Of a stretch of 64,000 bases of DNA, positions 39,103-48,663 are shown piece after piece. Under the pieces are notes generated by a model. It made no database searches and was not told the DNA's origin. It was given only the letters and a program-made list of their open reading frames with translations. Positions within the stretch are counted from its first letter, which is position 1; every line of letters starts with the position of its first letter. The position numbers and the translations under genes are program-made. The stretch covers positions 55,348 through 119,347 of the forward strand of contig VGCI01000007.1 of assembly GCA_016870095.1 (NCBI GenBank). The letters are read 5' to 3'. The stretch is from Alphaproteobacteria bacterium. GTDB lineage: Bacteria > Pseudomonadota > Alphaproteobacteria > Paracaedibacterales > VGCI01.

Positions 39103-39372
39103 TTATCGGCGAATATCAAGGCGCTTAATCAAGGTTTGATACCGTTCTTCGTTTTTGCTTTTCAGGTAATCTAAAAGTCGGCGACGTTGCCCAACCATAA
39201 GAATCAAACCTCTCCGGGAGTGAAAATCTTTTGCGTGTGTTTCCATGTGGCCAGACAAATTTCGTATACGTTCAGTCAAAATAGCAACTTGAACTTCTGG
39301 CGAACCAGTATCTCCTGGTTTTGTTGCAAATTCTTTAATTAATTCTTGTTTTCGTGACGCGGCTATCGACAT
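39103..39372 (-). CDS. rpsO: 30S ribosomal protein S15
   Basis: The 89-residue protein has the full S15 pattern: [15 protein letters not shown], the [18 protein letters not shown] loop that binds 16S rRNA, and [13 protein letters not shown]. It sits between truB and pnp, the classic order. Confidence 0.98.
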   Translation of the reverse strand: MSIAASRKQELIKEFATKPGDTGSPEVQVAILTERIRNLSGHMETHAKDFHSRRGLILMVGQRRRLLDYLKSKNEERYQTLIKRLDIRR

Positions 39373-39407
39373 CGGATTTTTATCCCTTCTATAATTAATA
39401 GTTTTTC

Positions 39408-39435
39408 AATATATTTGCTTAAGGTTAATTACCAA
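39408..39435 (-). promoter_or_regulatory. Possible promoter for rpsO-pnp
   Basis: On the minus strand TTGGTA (39435-39430) and TATATT (39413-39408) are separated by 16 bases. This lies 36 bases or so before the rpsO start, between truB and rpsO. The match is moderate. Confidence 0.4.
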
Positions 39436-39513
39436 GCCTACTTTTTGTGTGTTTTTGCCTTGTCAGGAAACGCACCCTCGAACATCCTTTAAAGGTATGT
39501 TTGGGAATGAGAT

Positions 39514-40428
39514 CTACTTAAAAACACGTTTTGGGTAGATATAACCATCATTAACTTCAGCGATGGCTATAACTTGATCCACTAACCACAATACAACCAA
39601 AGACACAAAACCCTTATTTTGATTCATGGGAATGGGTTGCCCTTGATTTATTTTTCTCGCTTCTTCTACCGTTATGGCAACTGCCGGGATGTCGTCCAGA
39701 ACAGACCCAATAGGTAGGAATTGGCGATGCAATGTTAATTTATGACTGAATTCGCGCAAATTTTCCAGTGAAATCGCATCTTTTTCATGAAATTTTCCAA
39801 CTTCTAAGCGTCTTAAACGAGAAACATACCCCACACTTCCCAGAACTTCTGCGATATCCCGAGCAAGAGAACGTACGTAAGTCCCCGGGCCGCAAGTGAT
39901 GCAAAATGTCGCTGTGTCAGGTGAATCAATTGATTCAAGAACAAAATCAAAGATGGTGATAGGGCGTGTTTTAAGTATCATCGCCTCTTTCAAATGGGCC
40001 ACTATTGATTCATCTCCGGAACGGGCCATGTCGTAAGCGCGCTTCCCTTCAATTTTAAGGGCGGAGAACAGAGGCGGGCGTTGATGGATGAGGCCGATAA
40101 ATTGTGGCAATACAGCTTGAATTTCTTTCAAGGATGGGCGGTGATCATGGGTCTTAATAACAGCACCTTCAGCATCGTCTGTTATGCGCAGTTCCCCCCA
40201 AGTGACCTGGAATGAATACTTTTTTATATGTGCGACCACATAGGGAATTGTTTTTGTGGCCTCCCCCAATGCAATTGGGAGAACGCCAGTGGCAAGAGGG
40301 TCTAGTGTTCCTGCGTGTCCTGCCTTGGAAGCGCCCGAAATGCGACGAACTAAATTTGTGGCTTGTGTAGAGCTCATTCCGTAAGGCTTATCCAGCGTAA
40401 TCCATCCATTAACGGCCTGGGCAGTCAT
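39514..40428 (-). CDS. truB: tRNA pseudouridine(55) synthase TruB
   Basis: TruB makes the universal pseudouridine 55 in the tRNA T loop. The 304-residue protein has GWITLDKPYGMSSTQATNLV, then KAGHAGTLDPLATGVLPIALGEATK, in which the Asp of GTLDP is catalytic. A small C-terminal domain follows. It overlaps rodA by four bases (ATGA). The rbfA gene that often precedes truB is replaced here by rodA. Confidence 0.97.
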   Translation of the reverse strand: MTAQAVNGWITLDKPYGMSSTQATNLVRRISGASKAGHAGTLDPLATGVLPIALGEATKTIPYVVAHIKKYSFQVTWGELRITDDAEGAVIKTHDHRPSLKEIQAVLPQFIGLIHQRPPLFSALKIEGKRAYDMARSGDESIVAHLKEAMILKTRPITIFDFVLESIDSPDTATFCITCGPGTYVRSLARDIAEVLGSVGYVSRLRRLEVGKFHEKDAISLENLREFSHKLTLHRQFLPIGSVLDDIPAVAITVEEARKINQGQPIPMNQNKGFVSLVVLWLVDQVIAIAEVNDGYIYPKRVFK

Positions 40429-41543
40429 GATAAATTTCGTCCAATGCGCACATTATGGTGAATAGCTACGGAAAAAATCAATCCCTGACCAATTAACAAA
40501 GTTAGCAAAGCTGTCCCGCCGTAGGAGATAAGCGGTAAGGGGACCCCCACCACGGGAAGCATTCCCATGACCATGGCCATGTTAATAAATACATATAAGA
40601 AGATAGTTGTTGTAATGCCTATTGCAACGAAGCACCCAAAGGAATTTCGACTCGCTATGGAGACATGAAAACCATAAGAGAGGAGCAGGGCATATAGGCT
40701 CAATAGCAAAATACCACCCATTAAACCAAATTCTTCACTGAACATAGTGAAGATAAAATCAGTTTGTTTTTCTGGCAAGAAATTGAGGTGGCTTTGAGTG
40801 CCTTGGAGAAAACCCTTGCCTGTGATTCCACCAGACCCAAGGGCAATTTTAGATTGAGTAATATGGTATCCCGCGTTGGCCGTGTCCATTTTTGGATCAA
40901 AAAATGTAAGAATACGCTTTTTTTGATAATCATACAGAAGTGTCCATATTATAGGACTTGTTGCCAGCACACCTCCTCCGATAGCCGCAAATTTCCACCA
41001 TTGAACGCCCGCTGCAAAAAAAATGGTAGCTCCACATAAAATCAAAATTACAGCCGTTCCTAGGTCCGGTTGACGCATAGCAAGAAAAGTGGGCATTAGA
41101 ACGAGCACTAAGGGGACGACTAAAGTGGAGAATTGACGAATTTCAACAAGGGGACGCTTATGAAAATATCGAGCCAATGCAAGTACAAGGGCAATTTTCA
41201 TCAACTCAGTCGGTTGAAGTTGAATTACGTATAAATCTATCCAACGAATAGCACCTTTTCCCAGAAAACCCATAATTTCCACCGCAACAAGCAGGAGAAG
41301 AGACAAAAAGTATAAGGGGTAAGCATATGCCATCCATGTCCGACTATCTATTACGGCAACGCACATCATAATGAGGGTTCCGATTGAAAATCGCATTATT
41401 TGCTTCCAGGCCCAGGGATGCATGTTTCCATTGGCAGCGGAGTAAAGCATGAGAAAACCAATGCTTGCGATAAGAAAAAGCAGTCCAAGCACCCACGGGT
41501 TAATTTGGCGGATAAGAGAAAGTTTGTTGACGAGTAATCTCAT
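40425..41543 (-). CDS. rodA: Rod shape-determining peptidoglycan glycosyltransferase RodA (SEDS family)
   Basis: RodA polymerises glycan strands with a class B PBP during elongation. The 372-residue, ten-segment membrane protein has RQPDLGTAVILILCGATIFF, FLPEKQTDFIFTMFSEEFG and the C-terminal VGVPLPLISYGGTALLTLL, all typical of RodA. I start at the ATG at 41543, which gives the normal family length; an in-frame ATG at 41573 is possible, and neither has a good ribosome binding site. The partner PBP2 gene is not adjacent. Confidence 0.94.
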   Translation of the reverse strand: MRLLVNKLSLIRQINPWVLGLLFLIASIGFLMLYSAANGNMHPWAWKQIMRFSIGTLIMMCVAVIDSRTWMAYAYPLYFLSLLLLVAVEIMGFLGKGAIRWIDLYVIQLQPTELMKIALVLALARYFHKRPLVEIRQFSTLVVPLVLVLMPTFLAMRQPDLGTAVILILCGATIFFAAGVQWWKFAAIGGGVLATSPIIWTLLYDYQKKRILTFFDPKMDTANAGYHITQSKIALGSGGITGKGFLQGTQSHLNFLPEKQTDFIFTMFSEEFGLMGGILLLSLYALLLSYGFHVSIASRNSFGCFVAIGITTTIFLYVFINMAMVMGMLPVVGVPLPLISYGGTALLTLLIGQGLIFSVAIHHNVRIGRNLS

Positions 41544-41803
41544 ACAGTTGTCATAGCATTTCATAACATTCAATTTTGTGCACTTTACTCAATTTTATAG
41601 ATTGGATGCAATAGTCAAACAAATGAGACTTTAAGAGAGTATTTTTATACCTTAAGTATTCCTTAAATATGGTCAGTAAATTTTAAAATTCAAAAAATAG
41701 ATAAACTTTTACAAAATTAATAAAATTTTAAAACTTTTCCGATATTAATTAAAGTATAGCGCGGGAATTCTCCCAGTGTGGGGGAACAGAAGGAGGCGAA
41801 ATT

Positions 41804-42331
41804 ATGGTTGAAAGCTTACAACATAAACTTGATCGGGTAAGACCGCCTCGAGTTCAAATTACCTATGATGTTGAAATTGGTAATGCCATTGAAATGAAGG
41901 AATTGCCTTTTGTGATGGGAATTCTTGCCGATTTATCAGGAATGCCAGCTGAAGCCCTTCCTAAGGTTAAGGATCGTAAATTCGTAGAAATTGATCGAGA
42001 TAATATTAATGAGATTATGGCATCCATTAATCCTCGCTTAGTCTTGCGTGTTAATAACACCTTGGCGAATGACGGTACTCAAATGAGTACGGAATTATTC
42101 TTTAAAAATCTTGCAGATTTTGAACCCGTCAACGTCGTGAAACAAGTTCCAGCGTTGGAAAGATTATATGAAGCTCGAACGCGACTAAAGGACTTACTTA
42201 CTAAGTTAGATGGTAACGATACCTTGGGTGAACTTTTGCTCGAAGTGATTAGCAATACGGAAAAGCGGGATGCTTTAAAACAAGAGTTGGGTATTAATGA
42301 TGCCCCAGCTCCTGAAGCGCCTAAAGCCTAA
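41804..42331 (+). CDS. tssB: Type VI secretion contractile sheath small subunit TssB (VipA)
   Basis: TssB and TssC together form the contractile sheath of the type VI secretion system. The 175-residue protein starts QHKLDRVRPPRVQITYDVE and has ELPFVMGILADLSGM and DFEPVNVVKQVPAL, all typical. The C-terminus is an Ala/Pro tail. GAAGGAGG precedes the ATG, so translation should be strong. It is the first gene of tssB-tssC-hcp, preceded by an AT-rich 260-base gap that should hold the promoter. Confidence 0.95.
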   Translation: MVESLQHKLDRVRPPRVQITYDVEIGNAIEMKELPFVMGILADLSGMPAEALPKVKDRKFVEIDRDNINEIMASINPRLVLRVNNTLANDGTQMSTELFFKNLADFEPVNVVKQVPALERLYEARTRLKDLLTKLDGNDTLGELLLEVISNTEKRDALKQELGINDAPAPEAPKA

Positions 42332-42347
42332 ATAAGGAGATACGAAT

Positions 42348-43817
42348 ATGGCTGACGATACAAACACACCGGCTCCCGCAGATGAATCCGCTCTTGACGT
42401 ATTAATGTCAAAAGGGAAATTGGCACGGGACGACTCTCAAAAACCATTTGCACGAGATTTGGTGACAGAATTTGTCAATCAAGTTTTAGAGCAAGGTACT
42501 GTCGTGAGTAACGATACGGTTGCGTTTATTAATCAACGTATTCTGGAAATTGATGATCTCATTGCAAATCAATTAAATGAAATTATGCATGACCCCGCCT
42601 TTCAAAAATTAGAAGGATCCTGGCGGGGGCTTAGCTATTTGGTGATGAATACAGAAACGGCTGTACATTTGAAACTCCGTTTAATGAACATTACCAAAAA
42701 AGAATTGCTTGATGATCTGGAAAAAGCGGTTGAGTTTGACCAAAGCCAAATGTTTAAAAAAATCTATGAAGAAGAATATGGAACGTTTGGTGGCCATCCC
42801 TATTCCTGCTTGGTGGGAGATTATGAATTTACCCGACATCCACAAGACATGGAACTGCTTCAAAAAGTTTCTCAAGTTGCGGCCGCAGCTCATGCCCCAT
42901 TCTTAACAGCTGCAGATCCCAAATTATTCGACCTTGATAGCTTTGAACATCTAGGTGTTCCCCGTGATCTTTCAAAGATTTTTGAAAGTCTCGAAATGAT
43001 TAAATGGAATTCTTTCCGGGAAACAGAAGATTCTCGCTATGTTGCCATGTTATTGCCGCGCGTTTTGATGCGCTTGCCTTATGGTGCCAATACACTTCCC
43101 GCAGAGGGATTAAACTTTGAGGAAGATGTTGCAGGCGCAGATACATCTAAATTTTGTTGGACAAATCCTGCCTATATATTGGGACAACGGATTACCAATG
43201 CTTTCTCTTTGTATAAATGGACAGCGGCCATTCGAGGTGTAGAAGGTGGCGGTATTGTTGAAGGATTACCCGCCTATACGTTTAAAACAACCGATGGAGA
43301 TATTGCCTTAAAATGTCCCACGGAAACATCAATAACCGATCGTCGTGAAAAAGAATTAAGTGATCTTGGTTTCATATCTTTATGTCATTGTAAGGGAACA
43401 GATTACGCCGCATTCTTTGGCGGTCAGACAGCCCAAAAGCCAAAGATCTATAATCTTGAAGATGCAAATGCTAACTCCAACCTATCGGCAAGATTGCCTT
43501 ACATTTTGGCAGCTTCTCGTTTTGCTCACTACATTAAGGTCATTATGCGCGATAAAATTGGCAGCTTTTTGACTCGTGGTAACGTGGAAGATTATTTGAA
43601 CACTTGGATTGCAAGCTATGTGGTGATGAATGATAACGCATCACAACCCGTGAAAGCAAAATTCCCCTTAAGAGAAGCTCGGATTGACGTATACGAAGTC
43701 CCAGGAAAACCAGGGTCTTATCGATCCGTTATCTATTTGCGACCGCATTTCCAAATGGAAGAACTCACAGCTTCTATCCGTATGGTTGCAACCTTACCGC
43801 CACCTGCAGCGCAATAA
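42348..43817 (+). CDS. tssC: Type VI secretion contractile sheath large subunit TssC (VipB)
   Basis: The 489-residue protein matches TssC throughout: FQKLEGSWRGLSYLVMNTE near residue 90, ELLQKVSQVAAAAHAPFL, a central PRVLMRLPYG, and a C-terminal LREARIDVYEVPGKPGSYRS followed by LRPHFQMEELTASIRMV. AAGGAGA lies before the ATG, 16 bases after tssB. The sequence is of the ordinary proteobacterial type VI kind rather than a phage or eCIS sheath. Confidence 0.96.
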   Translation: MADDTNTPAPADESALDVLMSKGKLARDDSQKPFARDLVTEFVNQVLEQGTVVSNDTVAFINQRILEIDDLIANQLNEIMHDPAFQKLEGSWRGLSYLVMNTETAVHLKLRLMNITKKELLDDLEKAVEFDQSQMFKKIYEEEYGTFGGHPYSCLVGDYEFTRHPQDMELLQKVSQVAAAAHAPFLTAADPKLFDLDSFEHLGVPRDLSKIFESLEMIKWNSFRETEDSRYVAMLLPRVLMRLPYGANTLPAEGLNFEEDVAGADTSKFCWTNPAYILGQRITNAFSLYKWTAAIRGVEGGGIVEGLPAYTFKTTDGDIALKCPTETSITDRREKELSDLGFISLCHCKGTDYAAFFGGQTAQKPKIYNLEDANANSNLSARLPYILAASRFAHYIKVIMRDKIGSFLTRGNVEDYLNTWIASYVVMNDNASQPVKAKFPLREARIDVYEVPGKPGSYRSVIYLRPHFQMEELTASIRMVATLPPPAAQ

Positions 43818-43852
43818 AGCTGGGTGCTTATTATTAGACAGGAGATTTAGAG

Positions 43853-44452
43853 ATGGCTGAATTACACGATAAAGCCCAAAAAACAACGCCGACGCTGCAA
43901 CAGCTTTCCCAAGCTGGTAACCCACCTTTGGGCACGGTCACGAGTAGTTTTTTCATTTCGATGGATCAAGTTTTTAACACATCGAATGTCGGATCCGGTG
44001 CAAGTGCGAATGCAAGCAATCTGGCAAATACGGTACAACTCTTGTGGTATAGCAGCGTTGAAGAGCGGCCTTCACAAGGTAACAGTACCAGTGACTTTAA
44101 CGCGAGCGCGACTCTTGTTCATAGTCTGCTTGAAATGCATATTATGACTGACTCTGCCATGCCCACTTTGCGTCAAAATATGAGGCAAAATGTACCCATT
44201 GCTCAAATTAAGATTACGCGCGTGGGACATTTGGGTGATGGACAAGATAATGTGGAAATGTATTCATCAACATTTACAAATTGTTTTCTGGAAGCCATTG
44301 AAGAATTTCCCGACAGATTGATCGTTAAAGCTCGTGTTAATACGCGCTCGGATACGGCTGCTGCTACAGACTTTACAGCAACACAGGCTACTGCCTCTGG
44401 AAGCACAGCTTCTGGTTGGGATTATACACAAAACGCACCCATTGCCTCATAA
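43853..44452 (+). CDS. hcp: Type VI secretion tube protein Hcp, copy 1
   Basis: Hcp hexamers stack into the inner tube that is fired through the sheath. The 199-residue protein is a little longer than the usual 160-175, with an extra N-terminal segment and a Ser/Thr/Ala-rich C-terminal tail. SAMPTLRQNMRQN and IKITRVGHLGDGQDNVEMYS are recognisable, as is SVEERPSQGN. AGGAGAT precedes the ATG. A strong hairpin follows the gene before the second hcp. Confidence 0.85.
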   Translation: MAELHDKAQKTTPTLQQLSQAGNPPLGTVTSSFFISMDQVFNTSNVGSGASANASNLANTVQLLWYSSVEERPSQGNSTSDFNASATLVHSLLEMHIMTDSAMPTLRQNMRQNVPIAQIKITRVGHLGDGQDNVEMYSSTFTNCFLEAIEEFPDRLIVKARVNTRSDTAAATDFTATQATASGSTASGWDYTQNAPIAS

Positions 44453-44461
44453 ATTTGAAAA

Positions 44462-44498
44462 GGGGGCCGTTTTTTTCTTCCTTAAAAAAGCGACCCCC
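44462..44498 (+). terminator. Hairpin terminator between the two hcp genes
   Basis: GGGGG.CG.TTTTTT pairs with AAAAAA.CG.CCCCC around a short CTTCCTT loop, starting ten bases after the first hcp stop. The T tract lies in the stem and TATCTTTATT follows it. It should end or dampen the tssB-tssC-hcp message. Confidence 0.65.
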
Positions 44499-44697
44499 TA
44501 TCTTTATTAACCTCCCTTTCATGACAATAAATTTTTAAAAAATAATACCGAGCTCAGCAACTTTTGCGTATGAAAATTCAAAGCTTTGAGCCAATGTTTA
44601 TACCTACTTCCCCCTATAAATATAATTATTAGTAAATTTTCTATTAATTTTTATTAAATTAATGTTATATTTTTCTTATTGTGGTGTGCATACTGAG

Positions 44698-44726
44698 TTG
44701 TACGCGATTTAAAGCGTCTTTATAAG
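44698..44726 (+). promoter_or_regulatory. Promoter for the second hcp gene
   Basis: TTGTAC (44698-44703) and TATAAG (44721-44726) are separated by 17 bases. A start of transcription near 44733 would give a leader of about 38 bases to the second hcp. The rest of the 318-base gap (44453-44770) is AT-rich and otherwise empty. Confidence 0.55.
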
Positions 44727-44770
44727 GCTATTTAAATTATGCTGTATCGGGGAATACGGGGGAATTAGGG

Positions 44771-45370
44771 TTGGCAGATATACTAAGCGACAAAATGCAA
44801 AAGGCACCCAATACGACTCAGCAAATTCCCCAAACTGGAAATCCACCCATCGGGACCGTTACAAGCAGTTACTTTGTTTCTATGGATAAAGTCTTTGCGG
44901 TGTCAAATGTGGGCGCGGGTGATAGTAAAGGCAAGAAGCATGTTGAAGATGCTGTTCAGTTGTTGTGGTTTACGAGCGTTGAAGAGCGTCCTTCGCAAGG
45001 GAATATGACAACAGATTATCAATCCAGTGCCACTTTGGTTCACTCGTTACTTGAAATGCATGTTCAAACCGATTCAGCCATGCCAACTTTACGGCAAAAT
45101 ATGCGCAATAACACACCCATAAAAAAAATAAAAATTACCCGGGTTGGGCACTTGGGGGCAGATAAAGATAATACAGAATTATATTCAACCACTTTCACGA
45201 ATTGTTTTCTTGAATTCATTGAAGAATTTCCAGACAAGTTGATTGTCAAAGCACGGGTTAATACCCGCTCTGATACGGCGGCTGCTACGAAATATGATGC
45301 AACACAAGGCACAACATCAGGAAGTACAGCTTCGGGTTGGGATTATGCACAAAATACCGCAATGGCCTAG
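44771..45370 (+). CDS. hcp: Type VI secretion tube protein Hcp, copy 2
   Basis: The 199-residue paralogue of the preceding Hcp shares most of its sequence, including SVEERPSQGN, SATLVHSLLEMH, SAMPTLRQNMR and the C-terminal SGSTASGWDY. Differences cluster in the N-terminal 20 residues and in the loop at about 50-58. The start is TTG, with GGGGGAA about nine bases upstream, so translation may be weaker than for copy 1. It has its own likely promoter after a terminator-like hairpin. The two copies may form mixed tubes or carry different cargo; this is inference. Confidence 0.85.
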   Translation: MADILSDKMQKAPNTTQQIPQTGNPPIGTVTSSYFVSMDKVFAVSNVGAGDSKGKKHVEDAVQLLWFTSVEERPSQGNMTTDYQSSATLVHSLLEMHVQTDSAMPTLRQNMRNNTPIKKIKITRVGHLGADKDNTELYSTTFTNCFLEFIEEFPDKLIVKARVNTRSDTAAATKYDATQGTTSGSTASGWDYAQNTAMA

Positions 45371-45452
45371 TAATCTTTGCATTATGTATGTTTGGTATCT
45401 ATGCGATTTTAAGAACACTCTTAAAAAGAGGACATTATAGAAAGTTGAGGAT

Positions 45453-45953
45453 ATGGGTAATGCTTTAAAAAATGCACGGGCAGAACCCAAAAAAATAGCT
45501 GGTGCACCTGTTCCCTTATTTGATCGGCTCATTGATGAAGACCCAGAATCTGAAAAGGAAGTTCCCTCAAAGCGATATTATAATCGCTTTGAACTCATTC
45601 AATCCATAGAACGCGAAGTTGAACGTATTTTAAATACGCGCGCGACAGTTAAGCGGGATGAATATGAGGATTTCTCAGAAAACCCGCTGAATTATGGCTT
45701 GCCAGAGATGTTTGGGTTGGGTGATTTTTCGCAATTTGATGCCACGAAGGTAGATGAATGGCCTCGTATAGAAGATTTGTGTGCCCAGGCGATTTTACGC
45801 TATGAGCCTCGAATTAAGAATGTCACGGCTAATGTGACAGGGTTTGATAAGAAAACACAAAGCTTAAGCATGACTATTCAGGCAGATTTTGCCATAAAAG
45901 AATTTCAGGGAGAGCTGACATTCCCAACGGTGTTTCTGATGGATCAACGCTGA
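45453..45953 (+). CDS. tssE: Type VI secretion baseplate wedge protein TssE (gp25-like)
   Basis: The 166-residue protein has the gp25-like fold: PLFDRLIDEDPESE near the start, SIEREVERILNTR at about 50-62, NYGLPEMFGL, and EDLCAQAILRYEPRIKNV. TssE belongs to the baseplate wedge. GAGG lies close to the ATG. It is the last type VI gene here; tssA, F, G, H (clpV), J, K, L, M, vgrG and PAAR genes are not in the window. Confidence 0.9.
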   Translation: MGNALKNARAEPKKIAGAPVPLFDRLIDEDPESEKEVPSKRYYNRFELIQSIEREVERILNTRATVKRDEYEDFSENPLNYGLPEMFGLGDFSQFDATKVDEWPRIEDLCAQAILRYEPRIKNVTANVTGFDKKTQSLSMTIQADFAIKEFQGELTFPTVFLMDQR

Positions 45954-45986
45954 TACCACTCATAAAAGTTAATATATATTCTTCGT

Positions 45987-46436
45987 TTACAAAGAATTAT
46001 TTTTAATAAAGGCAACGAAATCTTTAACGTCATTAAAATCTTTATAAATACTCGCAAAACGAACATAGGCTACAGCATCCAAGTTTAGAAGGGCATCCAT
46101 GGCCATCTCACCTATGTCAGTTGTTAAAATATCTGTTTCGCCCGATGTTTCCAATTGACGAACAATACTCGAAATGACACGCTCCGTTCTTTCAGGATCT
46201 ATAGCGCGCTTGTGAAGGGCACTTTCAATAGAACGGGCAAGTTTATCTCTATCAAAGGGAACACGCATACCGCTTTTTTTAATAACCATCAGATCCCGTA
46301 ATTGGACGCGTTCAAATGTCGTGAAGCGTGAACCGCATTCTGGGCAAAATCGACGCCGCCGGATAGTGGCATTATCTTCTGTCGTGCGAGAATCTTTTAC
46401 GCCGGTGTCGGGGTGACTACAAAAAGGGCAGCGCAT
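45987..46436 (-). CDS. nrdR: Transcriptional repressor NrdR
   Basis: NrdR represses ribonucleotide reductase genes in response to ATP/dATP. The 149-residue protein has the N-terminal zinc ribbon ([11 protein letters not shown] and FCPECGSRF) and the ATP-cone domain beginning [17 protein letters not shown]. It starts five bases after glyA, an arrangement common in alphaproteobacteria. It converges with tssE. Confidence 0.97.
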   Translation of the reverse strand: MRCPFCSHPDTGVKDSRTTEDNATIRRRRFCPECGSRFTTFERVQLRDLMVIKKSGMRVPFDRDKLARSIESALHKRAIDPERTERVISSIVRQLETSGETDILTTDIGEMAMDALLNLDAVAYVRFASIYKDFNDVKDFVAFIKNNSL

Positions 46437-46440
46437 GCTT

Positions 46441-47703
46441 TCATGAAACCTTCAAATGAGGATAGATCGGAAATTGGCGACATAAGGATATAGCTTGTTG
46501 CTTAATTTTCTGTGTGGTTTTTTCATCGGGGGTGTGGATCACTTCAGCAATCATATCAGCAATTTGATTAAATTCAGCAACGCCAAAGCCACGCGTTGTA
46601 CAGGCTGGACTGCCCAAACGAATACCGGAAGTAATCATAGGCGAGGTATCATCAAAAGGAATGCCATTTTTATTGCAGGTAATATTAGCAAGGCCCAGGG
46701 CTGCTTCAGCAGCTTTACCTGTTATATTCTTCTTTCTCAAATCAACCAAAATAAGGTGTGAGTCAGTCCCCCCTGACACAAGAGAAAATCCCAATTCAAT
46801 AAGACGTTGCCCCATGCTTTTCATATTGGTTACGATATTGGCGGCATAGGTTTTAAATTCTGGTTTTAAAGCTTCGCCAAAGGCGACAGCTTTAGCGGCA
46901 ATAACATGCATTAAAGGGCCTCCCTGAAGACCTGGAAACACAGCGGAATTAATTTTTTTGGCTAGGTTCTCGTCGTTGGTTAAGATAATACCGCCTCTGG
47001 GTCCCCGTAAGGTTTTGTGAGTTGTTGAGGTAACAATATGTGCATGGGGAATCGGGCTTGGAAATAAACCTCCTGCTACAAGACCGGCAAAATGTGCCAT
47101 ATCCACCATGAAGAAAGCCCCTACGGATTCAGCGATTTGACGCATGCGCGCAAAATCAATGAAACGAGGGTAAGCAGAGCCTCCCGCAATAATCATTTGG
47201 GGGCGTTCAGCCTCGGCAATTTTAAGGATAGCGTCATAGTCGATAAGGTGAGTTTCGGGGTGTACATTATAACTGACAGATCGAAACCATTTTCCAGAAA
47301 TATTGACAGAAGAGCCATGGGTTAAGTGTCCCCCAGAGGCTAAAGACATACCTAAAATTGTATCGCCTGGTTTTAAAAGAGCTAAGAAAACGGCCTGATT
47401 CGCTTGACTACCTGAGTGGGGTTGCACATTAGCAAACGAACAATTAAATAATTTTTTAACGCGTTCGATAGCCAATTGTTCGGCTATATCGACATATTCA
47501 CATCCCCCATAATATCGACGGGCTGGATATCCTTCGGCGTACTTGTTTGTCATTATTGAGCCCTGGGCTGCCAATACAGCTGATGAAACAATATTTTCAG
47601 AGGCAATCAATTCAATTTGATCTTGTTGACGGTGAAGTTCTAAACGAATAGCTTCTGCAATTTCTGGGTCAATTTGATTTAAAGATTCATTATTAGGGAG
47701 CAT
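46441..47703 (-). CDS. glyA: Serine hydroxymethyltransferase
   Basis: GlyA converts serine and tetrahydrofolate to glycine and methylene-THF. The 420-residue protein has [11 protein letters not shown] near the start and [15 protein letters not shown], whose Lys binds pyridoxal phosphate. The ribosome binding site is weak. It leads a two-gene operon with nrdR. Confidence 0.98.
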   Translation of the reverse strand: MLPNNESLNQIDPEIAEAIRLELHRQQDQIELIASENIVSSAVLAAQGSIMTNKYAEGYPARRYYGGCEYVDIAEQLAIERVKKLFNCSFANVQPHSGSQANQAVFLALLKPGDTILGMSLASGGHLTHGSSVNISGKWFRSVSYNVHPETHLIDYDAILKIAEAERPQMIIAGGSAYPRFIDFARMRQIAESVGAFFMVDMAHFAGLVAGGLFPSPIPHAHIVTSTTHKTLRGPRGGIILTNDENLAKKINSAVFPGLQGGPLMHVIAAKAVAFGEALKPEFKTYAANIVTNMKSMGQRLIELGFSLVSGGTDSHLILVDLRKKNITGKAAEAALGLANITCNKNGIPFDDTSPMITSGIRLGSPACTTRGFGVAEFNQIADMIAEVIHTPDEKTTQKIKQQAISLCRQFPIYPHLKVS

Positions 47704-47811
47704 ATGTTAACACACCGTTATATTAAGAGCTGTATTTTCTCCCTACCATATCGAAAAAAACAATCTTTAGCAAAAAAATTGCAACGGCTTAAGCAAATTC
47801 GGAATTCTCAC

Positions 47812-48600
47812 TTAATGGGTATTTATGGATTTTAAAGCATTTTTAATCATCAATAGATCTTGCCAAGACTGTGCTTTTTGTCCGGGAGACCGCAAAAGAA
47901 AGGAAGGATGATAGGTAGCCATTGCCTTCAGAGGTGCTTTTAATTCAGGGGAATGATAGGATTGCCAGGTGCCTCGCAGTCGCATAATTCCGTCATTCGT
48001 ATTGAAAAGAGTTTTCATGGCAACCCCTCCCACAAGAACCAAGATTTCTGGTTGAATAAAGGCAATATGCTTTTCAACGAAGGGTTTGCAAGCTGCAATT
48101 TCTTGAGGGGTTGGTTGACGATTTCCTGGAGGACGCCAGGGAACAATGTTGGTTATGTAGACGGATTCTCGATTCAAGCCGATGGTCGCAAGCATTCTGT
48201 CCAGAAGCTGACCACTCACACCGACAAAAGGAACACCTTGCCGATCCTCATCAGCGCCGGGAGCTTCGCCAATGAGCATCACTTTTGCTTTTGGGTTTCC
48301 ATCAGCAAAAACAAGATTTGTTGCTGTTTTCTTTAGGGCACACCCCTCAAAACCTTCAAGGGCACGTCGCAAATCTTCAAGGGTTTGACAGTATGCTAAA
48401 TTCACCGGCGTCCCAGGTATTGATGGCATTGAGGCAGAAGGGGTTAGGACAGAACTCACCGAAATTTGAGGGGAAGGTGTTTTCGGGGGAATTGTCCGAA
48501 TAGCTGCAGCATGGTTAGCTGGGGTATCATCAACAGCTATAGTGATGCCTAATTCTTGGTACCAACGTAAAGTTTCAATAAGTTTCTGATTTATCATCAT
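47812..48600 (-). CDS. Family 4 uracil-DNA glycosylase
   Basis: This enzyme removes uracil from DNA. The protein has [20 protein letters not shown] (motif A region), [24 protein letters not shown], and HPSFLLRSP (motif B), the family-4 signature. Cys in [16 protein letters not shown] and AAC are positioned to hold the [4Fe-4S] cluster known for the family. A Pro/Ser-rich linker precedes the domain, as in other alphaproteobacterial members. I start at the ATG pair at 48600 because longer versions reach into the divergent ETF-QO gene. Confidence 0.92.
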   Translation of the reverse strand: MMINQKLIETLRWYQELGITIAVDDTPANHAAAIRTIPPKTPSPQISVSSVLTPSASMPSIPGTPVNLAYCQTLEDLRRALEGFEGCALKKTATNLVFADGNPKAKVMLIGEAPGADEDRQGVPFVGVSGQLLDRMLATIGLNRESVYITNIVPWRPPGNRQPTPQEIAACKPFVEKHIAFIQPEILVLVGGVAMKTLFNTNDGIMRLRGTWQSYHSPELKAPLKAMATYHPSFLLRSPGQKAQSWQDLLMIKNALKSINTH

Positions 48601-48663
48601 ACTTACTTTGGGTAAAGTAAAATTAGATGACAAACAAGTCCTTTTTTGAAACGGAAACATGAT

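Noticed and set aside
41574..41803. Sigma-54 promoter for the type VI genes
   Set aside because: I found no TGGC-N8-TTGC pattern upstream of tssB.
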